In this document: positions 1-6,967 of the stretch, one piece after another | How positions within the stretch are numbered: the stretch's first letter is position 1 | Layout: the number at the start of each line of letters is the position of its first letter | Assembly (NCBI GenBank): GCA_963736685.1 | Contig: CAVTPZ010000034.1 | Coordinates: 54,678 to 118,677 of the forward strand | DNA length: 64,000 bases | Source of the DNA: DASUPK01 sp963736685 | GTDB taxonomy: Bacteria; Actinomycetota; Thermoleophilia; Solirubrobacterales; 70-9 | Direction: 5' to 3' | The notes under the pieces: generated by a model | Told to the model about the DNA's origin: nothing | The model's input: only the letters and a program-made list of their open reading frames with translations | Databases searched by the model: none | Program-made: the position numbers and the translations under genes

Positions 1-450
1 CTGGGCTCGCCGCACTGGGACCCATATGCCAGGGGCACGATCGTCGGCCTGACGCGCGGCGCCACTCGCGCCCACCTCGCTCGGGCCGCATTGGAGGCGA
101 TCGCCTACCAGACGGTGGACGCCGTCAGGGCGCAGGAGGCAGCGGCCGGAGAAAGCGTTCCGGCGCTGAAGGCCGATGGCGGCGCCGTTGCGAACGCATG
201 GCTCATGCAGTTCCAGGCTGACGTGCTCGGGGTGCCGGTGATCGTCCCCGAGGTCGTCGAGACCACTGCGCTGGGCGCCGCCTACCTGGCCGGCATCGCC
301 ACCGGCCTCTGGACCGCCGATCAGGTGCGAGAGATGTGGCGCGAGGCAGCGACCTATGAGCCCGCGATGGCCGAGGCCGAGCGCGAGGAGCTGGTCGGCC
401 GCTGGCGAGAGGCGGTGACCCGAGCGCGAGGCTGGGCGACCCCTGGGTAG
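1..450 (+). CDS. glpK: glycerol kinase, C-terminal part (5' end outside window)
   Basis: The reading frame is open from base 1 and ends at TAG 448-450, giving the last 149 residues of a FGGY-family sugar kinase. The segment begins with the conserved run GSPHWDPYARGTIVGLTRG and continues with HLARAALEAIAYQ and the ADGGAVANAWLMQFQADVLGVPV block, which is the C-terminal ATP-binding domain of glycerol kinase. The enzyme phosphorylates glycerol to glycerol-3-phosphate in the cytoplasm. The PlsC-like acyltransferase downstream could use glycerol-3-phosphate-derived lipids, but a strong terminator separates the two genes. Assignment to glycerol rather than another FGGY substrate rests on the SPHWDPYARG and GLTRG motifs; the active-site half is not in the window. 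Confidence 0.9.
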   Translation: MGSPHWDPYARGTIVGLTRGATRAHLARAALEAIAYQTVDAVRAQEAAAGESVPALKADGGAVANAWLMQFQADVLGVPVIVPEVVETTALGAAYLAGIATGLWTADQVREMWREAATYEPAMAEAEREELVGRWREAVTRARGWATPG

Positions 451-505
451 GGTTGATCGGAGCGCGTAACCCCTGCGTAATCGGTGGGTAGGAATGAGCA
501 CGTGC

Positions 506-529
506 CGCCGTCCAGGACGGCGTTTTTTT
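506..529 (+). terminator. rho-independent terminator after glpK
   Basis: A perfect 7-bp stem CGCCGTC/GACGGCG with a 3-nt loop (CAG) is followed directly by seven T residues (523-529). It lies 55 nt after the glycerol kinase stop. It is the only classical stem plus T-run terminator seen in the window. It also argues against starting the next gene at the upstream in-frame codon at 484, which would place the terminator inside the gene. Confidence 0.92.
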
Positions 530-549
530 GTGATCACAGGGCGGAAGAG

Positions 550-1338
550 ATGGCGAAAGTCAACCCCAAGGACATGAAGCCGCAGGTCTACAAGGACCCG
601 CGCCCCGCTGAGATGTTCACGCAGTTCCACCGGAGCGCGCGCAAGGGCGTCGGCTGGATGTACGACTTCGTGCGGGTGATCCTCACGATCCCCGTGATCG
701 CCTTCTACCGGACGCGTGCGATCGGCGTGGAGAACGTCCCCGCCGCCGGCCCTGCGGTCCTCGCCCCGAACCACTTCAGCCAGATGGACCACTTCTTCGC
801 CGCCGTCTATCTCCCCCGGAAGGCGCAGTTCATGGCGAAGTCCCAGCTCTTCAAGAACCCCTTCATCAAGTACGTCTTCAAGCACGGAGGCGTCTTCCCG
901 GTCAGGCGCGGTCATCACGACGAGGAGGCGTTCATCACCGCAAACACCGTCCTGGATCGCGGCGGCACGATGCTGATGTACGCGGAGGGTGGCCGCTCAC
1001 GCAGCGGCGACTTGGGCGAGCCGAAGCGCGGAATCGGCAAGATCGCCCTCGAATCCGGCGTCCCGGTGGTTCCAGTCGCGATTCACGGCTCCGCGCATGT
1101 CCGCGGCTGGAAGCGGTTCCAGTTCCCCAAGGTGACGATCCAGTACGGCGAGCCGGTCACCTTCCCGGTCAACGCGAACCCGGATCGCGAGCAGCAGCAG
1201 CTGGTCGCCAATCAGATTTTCGACCGCGTTCGCGCGATGTACGTCGACCTCGAGGAGAACGGTCGCCGCGATGTGCTGAAGCGAATCCGCAAGGGCCTGC
1301 CGACTTCCTCGCCCAACCATGAAACGGGTCGCGCCTAG
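550..1338 (+). CDS. 1-acyl-sn-glycerol-3-phosphate acyltransferase family protein (PlsC-like)
   Basis: A 262-residue LPLAT-fold acyltransferase. It carries the catalytic NHFSQMD (HX4D, His75/Asp80), the FPVRRG block, YAEGGRSRSG (the usual EGTR-type phosphate-binding motif with G for T) and GVPVVPVAIHGS, in the order typical of PlsC. It should transfer an acyl chain from acyl-CoA or acyl-ACP to lysophosphatidate or a related lysolipid at the inner membrane face; residues about 37-55 form a hydrophobic stretch. ATG 550 is preferred because GGAAG lies just before it and because the longer in-frame start at 484 would include the terminator hairpin. Substrate is not determinable from sequence. Confidence 0.88.
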   Translation: MAKVNPKDMKPQVYKDPRPAEMFTQFHRSARKGVGWMYDFVRVILTIPVIAFYRTRAIGVENVPAAGPAVLAPNHFSQMDHFFAAVYLPRKAQFMAKSQLFKNPFIKYVFKHGGVFPVRRGHHDEEAFITANTVLDRGGTMLMYAEGGRSRSGDLGEPKRGIGKIALESGVPVVPVAIHGSAHVRGWKRFQFPKVTIQYGEPVTFPVNANPDREQQQLVANQIFDRVRAMYVDLEENGRRDVLKRIRKGLPTSSPNHETGRA

Positions 1339-1339
1339 C

Positions 1340-1355
1340 GGCGCGCCCTCGCGCC
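1340..1355. terminator. short GC hairpin between convergent genes
   Basis: GGCGCG / CGCGCC with a 4-nt loop sits in the 20-bp gap between the stops of the acyltransferase and the metallo-hydrolase. There is no T-run, so termination is a guess from position only. Confidence 0.4.
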
Positions 1356-1358
1356 AAA

Positions 1359-2267
1359 CTACTCCTCGTAGCGGGGCTCGAGCTTCTCCCAGAACTCCGT
1401 GTCGTGCCCGGGGACCATCAGGGCGTACGGATAGGTGCGCCGGTAGGCCTGAAGCTCTCTCAGTGAGCGGCGCCAGTTGTGCTCGTCGGACATCATCAGC
1501 GGCTCCGACTCGCCGTTGAACTGCTTCCAGTCGTACGCCGCGTCCCCGATGACGACGAAGTCGCGGCGCGGTAGGCGCAGAATCACCGACGTGTGACCGG
1601 CGCTGTGGCCCGGCGTGTAGGCGAGCCGGACGGAGCCGTCTCCGAAGAGGTCGAAGGTCCGGCCGAACGGGCCGTAGGACTCGACGAACTCGCCGTCGAA
1701 GTCGACGGTTGCGTACTCGAACGCGAAGTCGTAGTGAGTCGGGTGGTAGCCGCGAAGCAGCGGCAGGCGGCCGGTCGTGGCGGCCTCCCACTCGGTAGCG
1801 CTGAGCACGAATTGAGCCTCCGGGAAGAGCTCTATGGCGGAGGCGTGGTCCTCGTGCAGATGCGTCATCACCACCACGTCGATGTCGTTCGCCTCGAGCC
1901 CGCGCTTACGCAGCTGCGAGACCACGTCCTCGCCCTCGGTGACCTTGTAGTGCCGGCCCGAGAAGCGGCCCAGGTTGTCGCGCGGATCCCTGGCGATCGA
2001 CGGGTGCAGGCCGGAGTCCACGAGGATGTTCCCGGCGCTGGGATGGCGCGCGAGATAGACGGGCACAGGACGGGTCTCCCACTCCTCCGGCTTCGAGCCG
2101 ATCCCGAGGGCGCGAAGCCGCGAGAACGGGCCGCGCCCGCTGCGGCTGAAGAAGGAGGGGGGCCAGAGCGCGTCCCCCGTGTAAATGGGCTCCACGATCA
2201 GGGCCGCGCCCTCCGTCCCGCCGGGGAGAGGTACCTCGAGCGGGATCGGCTCGGCGTTCACGCTCAT
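1359..2267 (-). CDS. MBL-fold metallo-hydrolase, N-acyl-homoserine-lactonase-like
   Basis: A 302-residue metallo-beta-lactamase fold protein. The metal-binding motif HLHEDH is at residues 136-141, followed by an SATEWEAA block, TPGHSAGHTS (third metal His), VIGDAAYDW (bridging Asp) and a late VPGHD histidine. Size and motif order fit the AHL-lactonase/AttM branch of hydrolases that open lactone rings. There is no signal peptide, so it should be cytoplasmic. The ATG at 2267 is preceded, 7 nt upstream, by TAAGCT, matching a leaderless start. No LuxI/LuxR pair is nearby, so the natural lactone or ester substrate is unknown. Confidence 0.82.
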   Translation of the reverse strand: MSVNAEPIPLEVPLPGGTEGAALIVEPIYTGDALWPPSFFSRSGRGPFSRLRALGIGSKPEEWETRPVPVYLARHPSAGNILVDSGLHPSIARDPRDNLGRFSGRHYKVTEGEDVVSQLRKRGLEANDIDVVVMTHLHEDHASAIELFPEAQFVLSATEWEAATTGRLPLLRGYHPTHYDFAFEYATVDFDGEFVESYGPFGRTFDLFGDGSVRLAYTPGHSAGHTSVILRLPRRDFVVIGDAAYDWKQFNGESEPLMMSDEHNWRRSLRELQAYRRTYPYALMVPGHDTEFWEKLEPRYEE

Positions 2268-2274
2268 GCGAGCC

Positions 2275-2284
2275 AGCTTATGCT
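2275..2284. promoter_or_regulatory. overlapping divergent -10 boxes
   Basis: TAAGCT read on the minus strand (2280-2275) ends 7 nt before the ATG of the metallo-hydrolase. TATGCT on the plus strand (2279-2284) ends 7 nt before GTG 2292 of the SDR gene. The boxes overlap by two bases, so the two genes would be transcribed leaderless from mutually exclusive promoters. Confidence 0.6.
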
Positions 2285-2291
2285 CACGGCC

Positions 2292-3134
2292 GTGAGCTCA
2301 CGAATCTTTGCGCCCGGCCTGCTCGACGGGCAGATCTGCGTCGTCTCCGGGGCCGGGACGGGCCTCGGCAAGGCGACCGCGCTCGAGCTGACCGGTCTCG
2401 GCGCCACGGTGATCGGCTGCGGCCGCCGCACCGAGCCGCTTCAGGGGATGGCCGAAGCCGTCGCCGATCGTGGCGGGAAGGCCGAGTTCGAGGCGCTCGA
2501 CATCCGCGACGATGAGGCGGTCGACCGCTTCATGGACGGTGTCCTCGAGCGACACGGCCGCATCGACCTGCTGGTGAACAACGCCGGCGGCCAGTTCCTG
2601 AGCCCCGCCGAGGCGATCAGCCCGAAGGGCTTCCGCACCGTCATCGAGCTCAACGTGCAGGGGACCTGGCAGATGACGCACGCCGCGGCCACCAAGGCCT
2701 TCATTCCCCAGGAGAGCGGCAAGGTCATCAGCATCACCGTCTCCCCGCACATGGGTTTTCCGGGCATGGTCCATACCGGGGCTGCGAGGGCGGCTGTCGA
2801 GAACATGATGCGGACGCTGTCCGTGGAGTGGGCGCGCTTCGGGATCCGCCTGCTGGCCGTGGCCATCGGGCAGTTCGACACGGAGACGCTGCGGACCAAG
2901 TACCCGAAGGCGATCGTCGACAACGTCGCGGCGACCGTGCCGCTCGGCCGCCTTGGGACCGAGGACGAGATGGCGTGGCTGATGGCCTATCTGGCCTCAC
3001 CCGCCGGCGACTTCTTCTCCGGCAGCGTCCTCACTCTGGACGGCGCACGGGACAACTGGTTCGGCGCCTGGCCTCCGGGTGGCACCGCCGGCGAGGGGGG
3101 AGAGCCGTTGGCCGAGGAGCGGCGGAAGGACTAG
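2292..3134 (+). CDS. SDR family oxidoreductase, dienoyl-CoA-reductase-like
   Basis: A 280-residue short-chain dehydrogenase. The nucleotide-binding GAGTGLGKA and the structural NNAGG are clear. In place of the standard YxxxK, the active-site region reads VSPHMGFPGMVHTGAARAAVENM, the layout of the 2,4-dienoyl-CoA reductase/trans-enoyl reductase branch (HxGSAKAAV), with Arg where that branch keeps its catalytic Lys. An NADPH-dependent acyl-CoA reductase role is therefore plausible but activity is uncertain. GTG 2292 is preferred over ATG 2280 because ATG 2280 lies inside the -10 box TATGCT. The TAG stop overlaps, in CTAG, the stop of the convergent methyltransferase. Confidence 0.82.
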   Translation: MSSRIFAPGLLDGQICVVSGAGTGLGKATALELTGLGATVIGCGRRTEPLQGMAEAVADRGGKAEFEALDIRDDEAVDRFMDGVLERHGRIDLLVNNAGGQFLSPAEAISPKGFRTVIELNVQGTWQMTHAAATKAFIPQESGKVISITVSPHMGFPGMVHTGAARAAVENMMRTLSVEWARFGIRLLAVAIGQFDTETLRTKYPKAIVDNVAATVPLGRLGTEDEMAWLMAYLASPAGDFFSGSVLTLDGARDNWFGAWPPGGTAGEGGEPLAEERRKD

Positions 3135-3916
3135 CCGCGCCTGCCGGCGGCGATGGCGTAGAGGTGCCGGATCACCAGGCCGTCCTCGCTCCGGGCGGCC
3201 TCCAGGCCGGTCGCGGTACCGCCATCGCCCTCGCCCTCCAGTGCAGCCAGGACCTCTCGGGCAGCGGCCTCGGCGGGTTGTCCCTGTTTGATCCAACGCA
3301 CCGCGTCGAGCGTCCGGTGCCGCTCCGCGACGAGCTCTGCTCCGATGCCCGCGTCCCGCAGCAGCCCCACCAGCTCATCGCGCGCCAGCGCTCGGGTGTG
3401 GCTCGGGTCGCGCAGGCGCTCGAGCTCGTCTCGGCGAGCGGCGAGGACGCTGTCCTCCGCCAGCATGTCGACCACGGCGACGAGGCCGCCGGGCCTGCAC
3501 ACCCGGGCCATCTCCCGGGCGGCCAGTCCGGGGTCGTCGAGGTGATGAAAGGCGAAGCGGCAGACCACGACGTCGAACTGCGCGTCGGGGAAGGGCAGCC
3601 GCGTGGCGTCACCCTCGGTGAAGAGCACGTTGTGCGCATCCTCCTCGGCCGCGGAGGCCGCCCCGGTGGCGAGCATCTCAGGGGTCAGGTCGGCGATCAC
3701 CGCGAACGAGGCGCGCTCGGCCAGATAGCGGCCGAGACGCCCGCTGCCCCCCGCGACGTCGAGCACGACGTCGTCCTCGGAGACCGGGACCTGCGCACCG
3801 ATCCAATCCAGGAGGTCGCGGTCCCGGAAAATCGATCCGGCGACCTCGAATGAGGGCGCCTGCTTCGCGAACTCACGCTTGGTGGTCGCCCGGTGTGTGG
3901 TCTCGGGCTCGCTCAG
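3131..3916 (-). CDS. class I SAM-dependent methyltransferase (UbiE/Methyltransf_11 type)
   Basis: About 261 residues. SAM-binding motif I is LDVAGGSGRLGRYLAE, followed by an acidic loop (DLTPEM), GDATRLPFPDAQFDVVVCR (motifs II-III) and RVCRPGGLVAVVD, the standard Methyltransf_11 layout. It would methylate a small molecule, possibly a quinone or a fatty-acyl-derived product of the same operon. The start is uncertain: no ATG, GTG or TTG occurs near the natural N-terminus. A CTG at 3916-3914 overlapping the stop of the upstream SDR (CTGA) fits translational coupling and homologous length. It is the last gene of a four-gene minus-strand set (MFS, thioesterase, SDR, methyltransferase). Confidence 0.78.
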   Translation of the reverse strand: MSEPETTHRATTKREFAKQAPSFEVAGSIFRDRDLLDWIGAQVPVSEDDVVLDVAGGSGRLGRYLAERASFAVIADLTPEMLATGAASAAEEDAHNVLFTEGDATRLPFPDAQFDVVVCRFAFHHLDDPGLAAREMARVCRPGGLVAVVDMLAEDSVLAARRDELERLRDPSHTRALARDELVGLLRDAGIGAELVAERHRTLDAVRWIKQGQPAEAAAREVLAALEGEGDGGTATGLEAARSEDGLVIRHLYAIAAGRRG

Positions 3917-4749
3917 GAATACATCCCGGTGAACTGCCCGCCGGTGACGTTGATCACCTGGCCGTGTACGAAGTTCGCGTACTCGGAACAGAGGAACGCG
4001 ATCGGGCCCGCGGCATCGGACGGCTCGGCCGGGCGGCCGAGCGGGATGGTCAGCCGGGCCATCTGACGCAGCTGCTCGGGGATTCCGAGTGAGACCTCCT
4101 CCTCGCTCCCACCGGCGGCGTGCATCGTCTCCCCCTTCTCCTTTGCCTGGGTCAGGCGCGTCTCGACGAAGCCGAAGGCGACGGCGTTCGAGTTGACCTT
4201 GAACTGGCCCCACTCCTTGGCGATCGTCTTGGTCAACCCGGTGACCCCCGCCTTCGCGGACGAGTAGTTCGCCTGGCCGGCGTTGCCCATCGTTCCCGAG
4301 ATCGAGGTGACGTTGACGATCTTGCGAAAGACCTCCTCACCGGCCTCGGCCTCCTTCTTCGCCGCCTCGCGCCAGGTGGGCGCGATGGCGCGGATCATGC
4401 GGAAGGGGACGATCGTGTGGATGTCGAGCATCGCCTGGAACTGCTCGTCGGACATCTTGTGAACGACGCCGTCCCAGGTGTAGCCGGCGTTGTTGACGAC
4501 CGCGTCGACCTGGCCGAAGGCGTCGATCGCCGCCTGCACGAGCTGGTCCGGGACGTCCGGCTTGGTGAGGTCACCGGCGAAGACGGCGGTCTCGCCGTCG
4601 ATCTCCTTCGCGGCATCCTCCGCGACGTCGCCGTCGAGATCGTTGATCAGCACCTTGGCGCCCTCGCGCACGAACAGCTCGGCAGTCGCCCTGCCGATGC
4701 CGCGCGCGGACCCGGTGATGATCGCGCTCTTTCCGTCAAGGATTCCCAA
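3913..4749 (-). CDS. SDR family oxidoreductase, 3-oxoacyl-ACP/CoA reductase-like (FabG-type)
   Basis: A 278-residue classical SDR: TGSARGIGRA cofactor motif, NNAGY, catalytic Ser in TSISGTMG and YSSAK, all intact. The overall pattern matches FabG-like 3-ketoacyl reductases, usually NADPH dependent. An insert around AAKKEAEAGEEVF lengthens the region before the catalytic Ser. The start is TTG 4749: AGGAGG at 4763-4758 lies 8 nt upstream, a strong ribosome binding site, whereas longer in-frame extensions run into the thioesterase gene. The 37-bp gap to the thioesterase and the overlap with the methyltransferase indicate one transcript; the substrate is probably an acyl thioester. Confidence 0.87.
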   Translation of the reverse strand: MGILDGKSAIITGSARGIGRATAELFVREGAKVLINDLDGDVAEDAAKEIDGETAVFAGDLTKPDVPDQLVQAAIDAFGQVDAVVNNAGYTWDGVVHKMSDEQFQAMLDIHTIVPFRMIRAIAPTWREAAKKEAEAGEEVFRKIVNVTSISGTMGNAGQANYSSAKAGVTGLTKTIAKEWGQFKVNSNAVAFGFVETRLTQAKEKGETMHAAGGSEEEVSLGIPEQLRQMARLTIPLGRPAEPSDAAGPIAFLCSEYANFVHGQVINVTGGQFTGMYS

Positions 4750-4786
4750 CGTCTTTGCCTCCTGTAGTGGTGGGGGGCGGGGATTC

Positions 4787-5203
4787 TTACCCAAACCGAT
4801 ATGTGGCGATCCCGTGGGCCACCACCGTGCCATCGGGATCGGCGACGGTCACCTCGCAGAAGGAGAGTCGCCCGCCTCGCCTGGCGACGCGGGCTTCCGC
4901 GCGCAGGTCGACGCCGTCGGCCGCTGAGGCGAAGTTGACCGATAGCGAGACGGTCGAGCCGGCAACGCTCTCGGGCCTCTCGTCGGTCGCCCAGGCAGCG
5001 GCCATCGCGGCGGTGTCGATCAGGGCGCCGATCGCGCCGCCGTGCACGACCTCGCCGATCGTCGCCAGCTCGGCCTTGAAGGGGAGCTCGAGCACGGCAG
5101 CGTCCGTTCCCAGCGATGCGATGCGAATTCCCAGCTCCTTCGCGTGCGGCGAGTTGGGGATGAACGCCTCGATGATCTCCCTGCGGGTCGGGTTCTCGCT
5201 CAC
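4787..5203 (-). CDS. PaaI-family hotdog thioesterase
   Basis: A 138-residue hotdog-fold protein with the PaaI signature VHGGAIGALIDTAAMAAAW, in which the HGG loop and the helix Asp position the thioester. It should hydrolyse an acyl- or aryl-CoA in the cytoplasm. The start is GTG 5203 (gene begins SENPTRREII), 12 bp after the MFS stop; no good ribosome binding site is visible, consistent with read-through translation from the upstream gene. Its position between an exporter and two acyl-thioester-modifying enzymes suggests release of a CoA-bound product. Confidence 0.87.
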   Translation of the reverse strand: MSENPTRREIIEAFIPNSPHAKELGIRIASLGTDAAVLELPFKAELATIGEVVHGGAIGALIDTAAMAAAWATDERPESVAGSTVSLSVNFASAADGVDLRAEARVARRGGRLSFCEVTVADPDGTVVAHGIATYRFG

Positions 5204-5215
5204 GTGGGGAGAAAA

Positions 5216-6880
5216 TCAGAAGCCGAGCAGCGCCGGCCCCAGGGAGAAGGCCGAGCGCGGGTTGACGTGATGCTCCTGCTCGAACTTGTGCTGCAGCCGG
5301 TCGTCGAACAGCGCGAGCAGGAGCTCCTCGCGACTCGAGCCGAACTCACAGGCGGCTCGGTCGAGCGCAGCCAGCGATTGATCCTGGAGGAAGCCCGTGA
5401 TGCCGCCCGTGTCGGGGAGGTTGCGGTCCTGGCATGGATCGCGGATCGGCACCGTCTCCTGTCCCTTGGCCGCGAAGACGACTCCATAGCCGGCTAGGGC
5501 GGCGATCGAAGCGATCGCGGCCGTTGCCAGCGCCGGCCGGGCGAGCGCGGCTCCGAACCCCTCGGAGAGCAGGATCAGCGCGGCAAGGAGAGCCATCAGG
5601 GCCGTGACGATGAAAGTGGGGCGGAAGGCTTGCCGGACGGCTCCTGTGACCACCTTGTCGAGCTGGCCGCCGAGCCGGTTGAGCTCCGGCACGTCCTCGG
5701 AGTCGACATCGGAACGGGCGCCCTTCACCGATTCTTGTAGCTGGCCGCGCGGATCGTCCGTGTTGAGGCTGCCGAAGAGGTCGGGGGCGATCGCGATCTT
5801 GTCCTCGGGTGGCAGGTGGGCGTCGAGGACCGCGGCCGTGCCCTGCTCGCGGGCGGAGTCGATGGTCGAGGTGAGATTCGATGAGATCAGGGGGGCCAGC
5901 GCCGCCAGTGCGATGGCGATGCCGGCGGAACGGATGGACAACAGCCGGGCGACGTCGTGGCGGGTGCGCTCGGGCATCAGCTCGCCGGAGAGGGCCGGCA
6001 GCGCCATGCCCATCCCGGCGCCCGCGAGCACCTGCGGCACCACCGTCCACCAGGCGGAGGCCGCCGGAAGCAGTGCCAGGCAGCCGACGCCGCCTCCGAC
6101 CAGCAGACATCCCGCGATCGCCCGGGTTTGCGGGCTCCCCGGCATCCGCGACGAGAGGATCGCCGCGACGGGCAGGACGCTGACGGCGAGCGCAGCGGCG
6201 AGGGGCTCGATGCTCCAGCCCGAGACCAGCAGCAGGACGACCAGGAAGATCACCGCCGTGAGCGATGCGGAGAGCAGTCCCAGCGAGAGTGACTCCCTGA
6301 GCTTGAACGGCCCCGTCGGGCGGTCGGGATCGCGGCCATCGTCGGGGACCGCCCGCTCCCTGCGCGCGGCCAGCACGGCGACTGCCATCCCCGGCAGCAC
6401 GAGCGGCGCCTGGGCGAGGAAGATCGCCCGCCAGTCGAAGAGCTGCGTGAGAGCGCCGCCGATCGCCGGGCCGACGGCGATTCCGAAGACCGACGCCGCG
6501 ACCCACATCCTCCGACCGGTGCCGGGCCTGCCCGCGTCGAGGAGCTCGAAGGAGCCGACCAGCAGGGCGGCTCCGCCGAGGGCCTGGACGCCGCGCAGGA
6601 CCAGGAGGAGGCCAAGCGAGTCGGAGGCGCCGCAGCCCAGCGACGCGGCGCAGAAGAGCGCCAGGCCGGCGGCTCCGACGTGCGCGTCGCCGAAGCGCCG
6701 GCAGAGCCAGGCGGCTGGAAGGAGCGCCAGCGCGAGCACGGCCGTGTAGACGCCGAGGACGAGAGCGACCCCCTCGACGGTCGCGTGCAGCTGGACCAGG
6801 ATCGAGGGCAGCCCCAGCGTGACGATCGATGCGTCGGCCAGGGCGACGCCCGCAGCCACGGCGATGAAGATGCGCCTCAC
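5216..6880 (-). CDS. MFS transporter with C-terminal extension
   Basis: A 554-residue major facilitator. The N-terminal half shows LPSILVQLHATVEGVALVLGVY and a short RRFGD cytoplasmic loop, as in DHA2-type drug/H+ antiporters, with about 13-14 hydrophobic segments. A hydrophilic insert of some 80 residues (roughly 335-415) precedes the last membrane segments. The final 76 residues (479-554) leave the membrane and form a separate module with two cysteines (483, 511), the motif PDTGGITGFLQD and a charged helix SREELLLALFDD. GTG 6880 follows the -10 box TAGCTT by 6 nt, a leaderless start. It heads the thioesterase-SDR-methyltransferase operon. Confidence 0.83.
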   Translation of the reverse strand: MRRIFIAVAAGVALADASIVTLGLPSILVQLHATVEGVALVLGVYTAVLALALLPAAWLCRRFGDAHVGAAGLALFCAASLGCGASDSLGLLLVLRGVQALGGAALLVGSFELLDAGRPGTGRRMWVAASVFGIAVGPAIGGALTQLFDWRAIFLAQAPLVLPGMAVAVLAARRERAVPDDGRDPDRPTGPFKLRESLSLGLLSASLTAVIFLVVLLLVSGWSIEPLAAALAVSVLPVAAILSSRMPGSPQTRAIAGCLLVGGGVGCLALLPAASAWWTVVPQVLAGAGMGMALPALSGELMPERTRHDVARLLSIRSAGIAIALAALAPLISSNLTSTIDSAREQGTAAVLDAHLPPEDKIAIAPDLFGSLNTDDPRGQLQESVKGARSDVDSEDVPELNRLGGQLDKVVTGAVRQAFRPTFIVTALMALLAALILLSEGFGAALARPALATAAIASIAALAGYGVVFAAKGQETVPIRDPCQDRNLPDTGGITGFLQDQSLAALDRAACEFGSSREELLLALFDDRLQHKFEQEHHVNPRSAFSLGPALLGF

Positions 6881-6886
6881 GGCGCA

Positions 6887-6892
6887 AAGCTA
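6887..6892 (-). promoter_or_regulatory. -10 box of the MFS operon (leaderless)
   Basis: TAGCTT on the minus strand ends 6 nt before GTG 6880. It lies just downstream of the 6899-6923 hairpin, so the operon would have its own promoter after that hairpin. Confidence 0.5.
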
Positions 6893-6898
6893 GCGCGG

Positions 6899-6923
6899 AG
6901 GCCCGGCCGGGTCGGCCGGGCCT
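6899..6923 (-). terminator. strong GC stem-loop after the MMPL gene
   Basis: A perfect 10-bp inverted repeat AGGCCCGGCC/GGCCGGGCCT with a 5-nt loop lies 45 nt beyond the MMPL stop and before the MFS promoter. There is no T-run, so it may be a GC-type terminator or an mRNA-stabilising 3' structure. Confidence 0.6.
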
Positions 6924-6967
6924 CGCGCGTTAGGGAATCGGCGGAGGGAGAAGGGTCCGCCGAGCTC

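Noticed and set aside
484..549. Upstream in-frame extension of the PlsC-like gene
   Set aside because: It would contain the glpK terminator hairpin and T-run; GGAAG just before ATG 550 supports the shorter start.
1593..2291. Extended N-terminus of the first SDR
   Set aside because: The extension is antisense to the MBL-fold gene and the GTG at 2292 has a promoter box 7 nt upstream.
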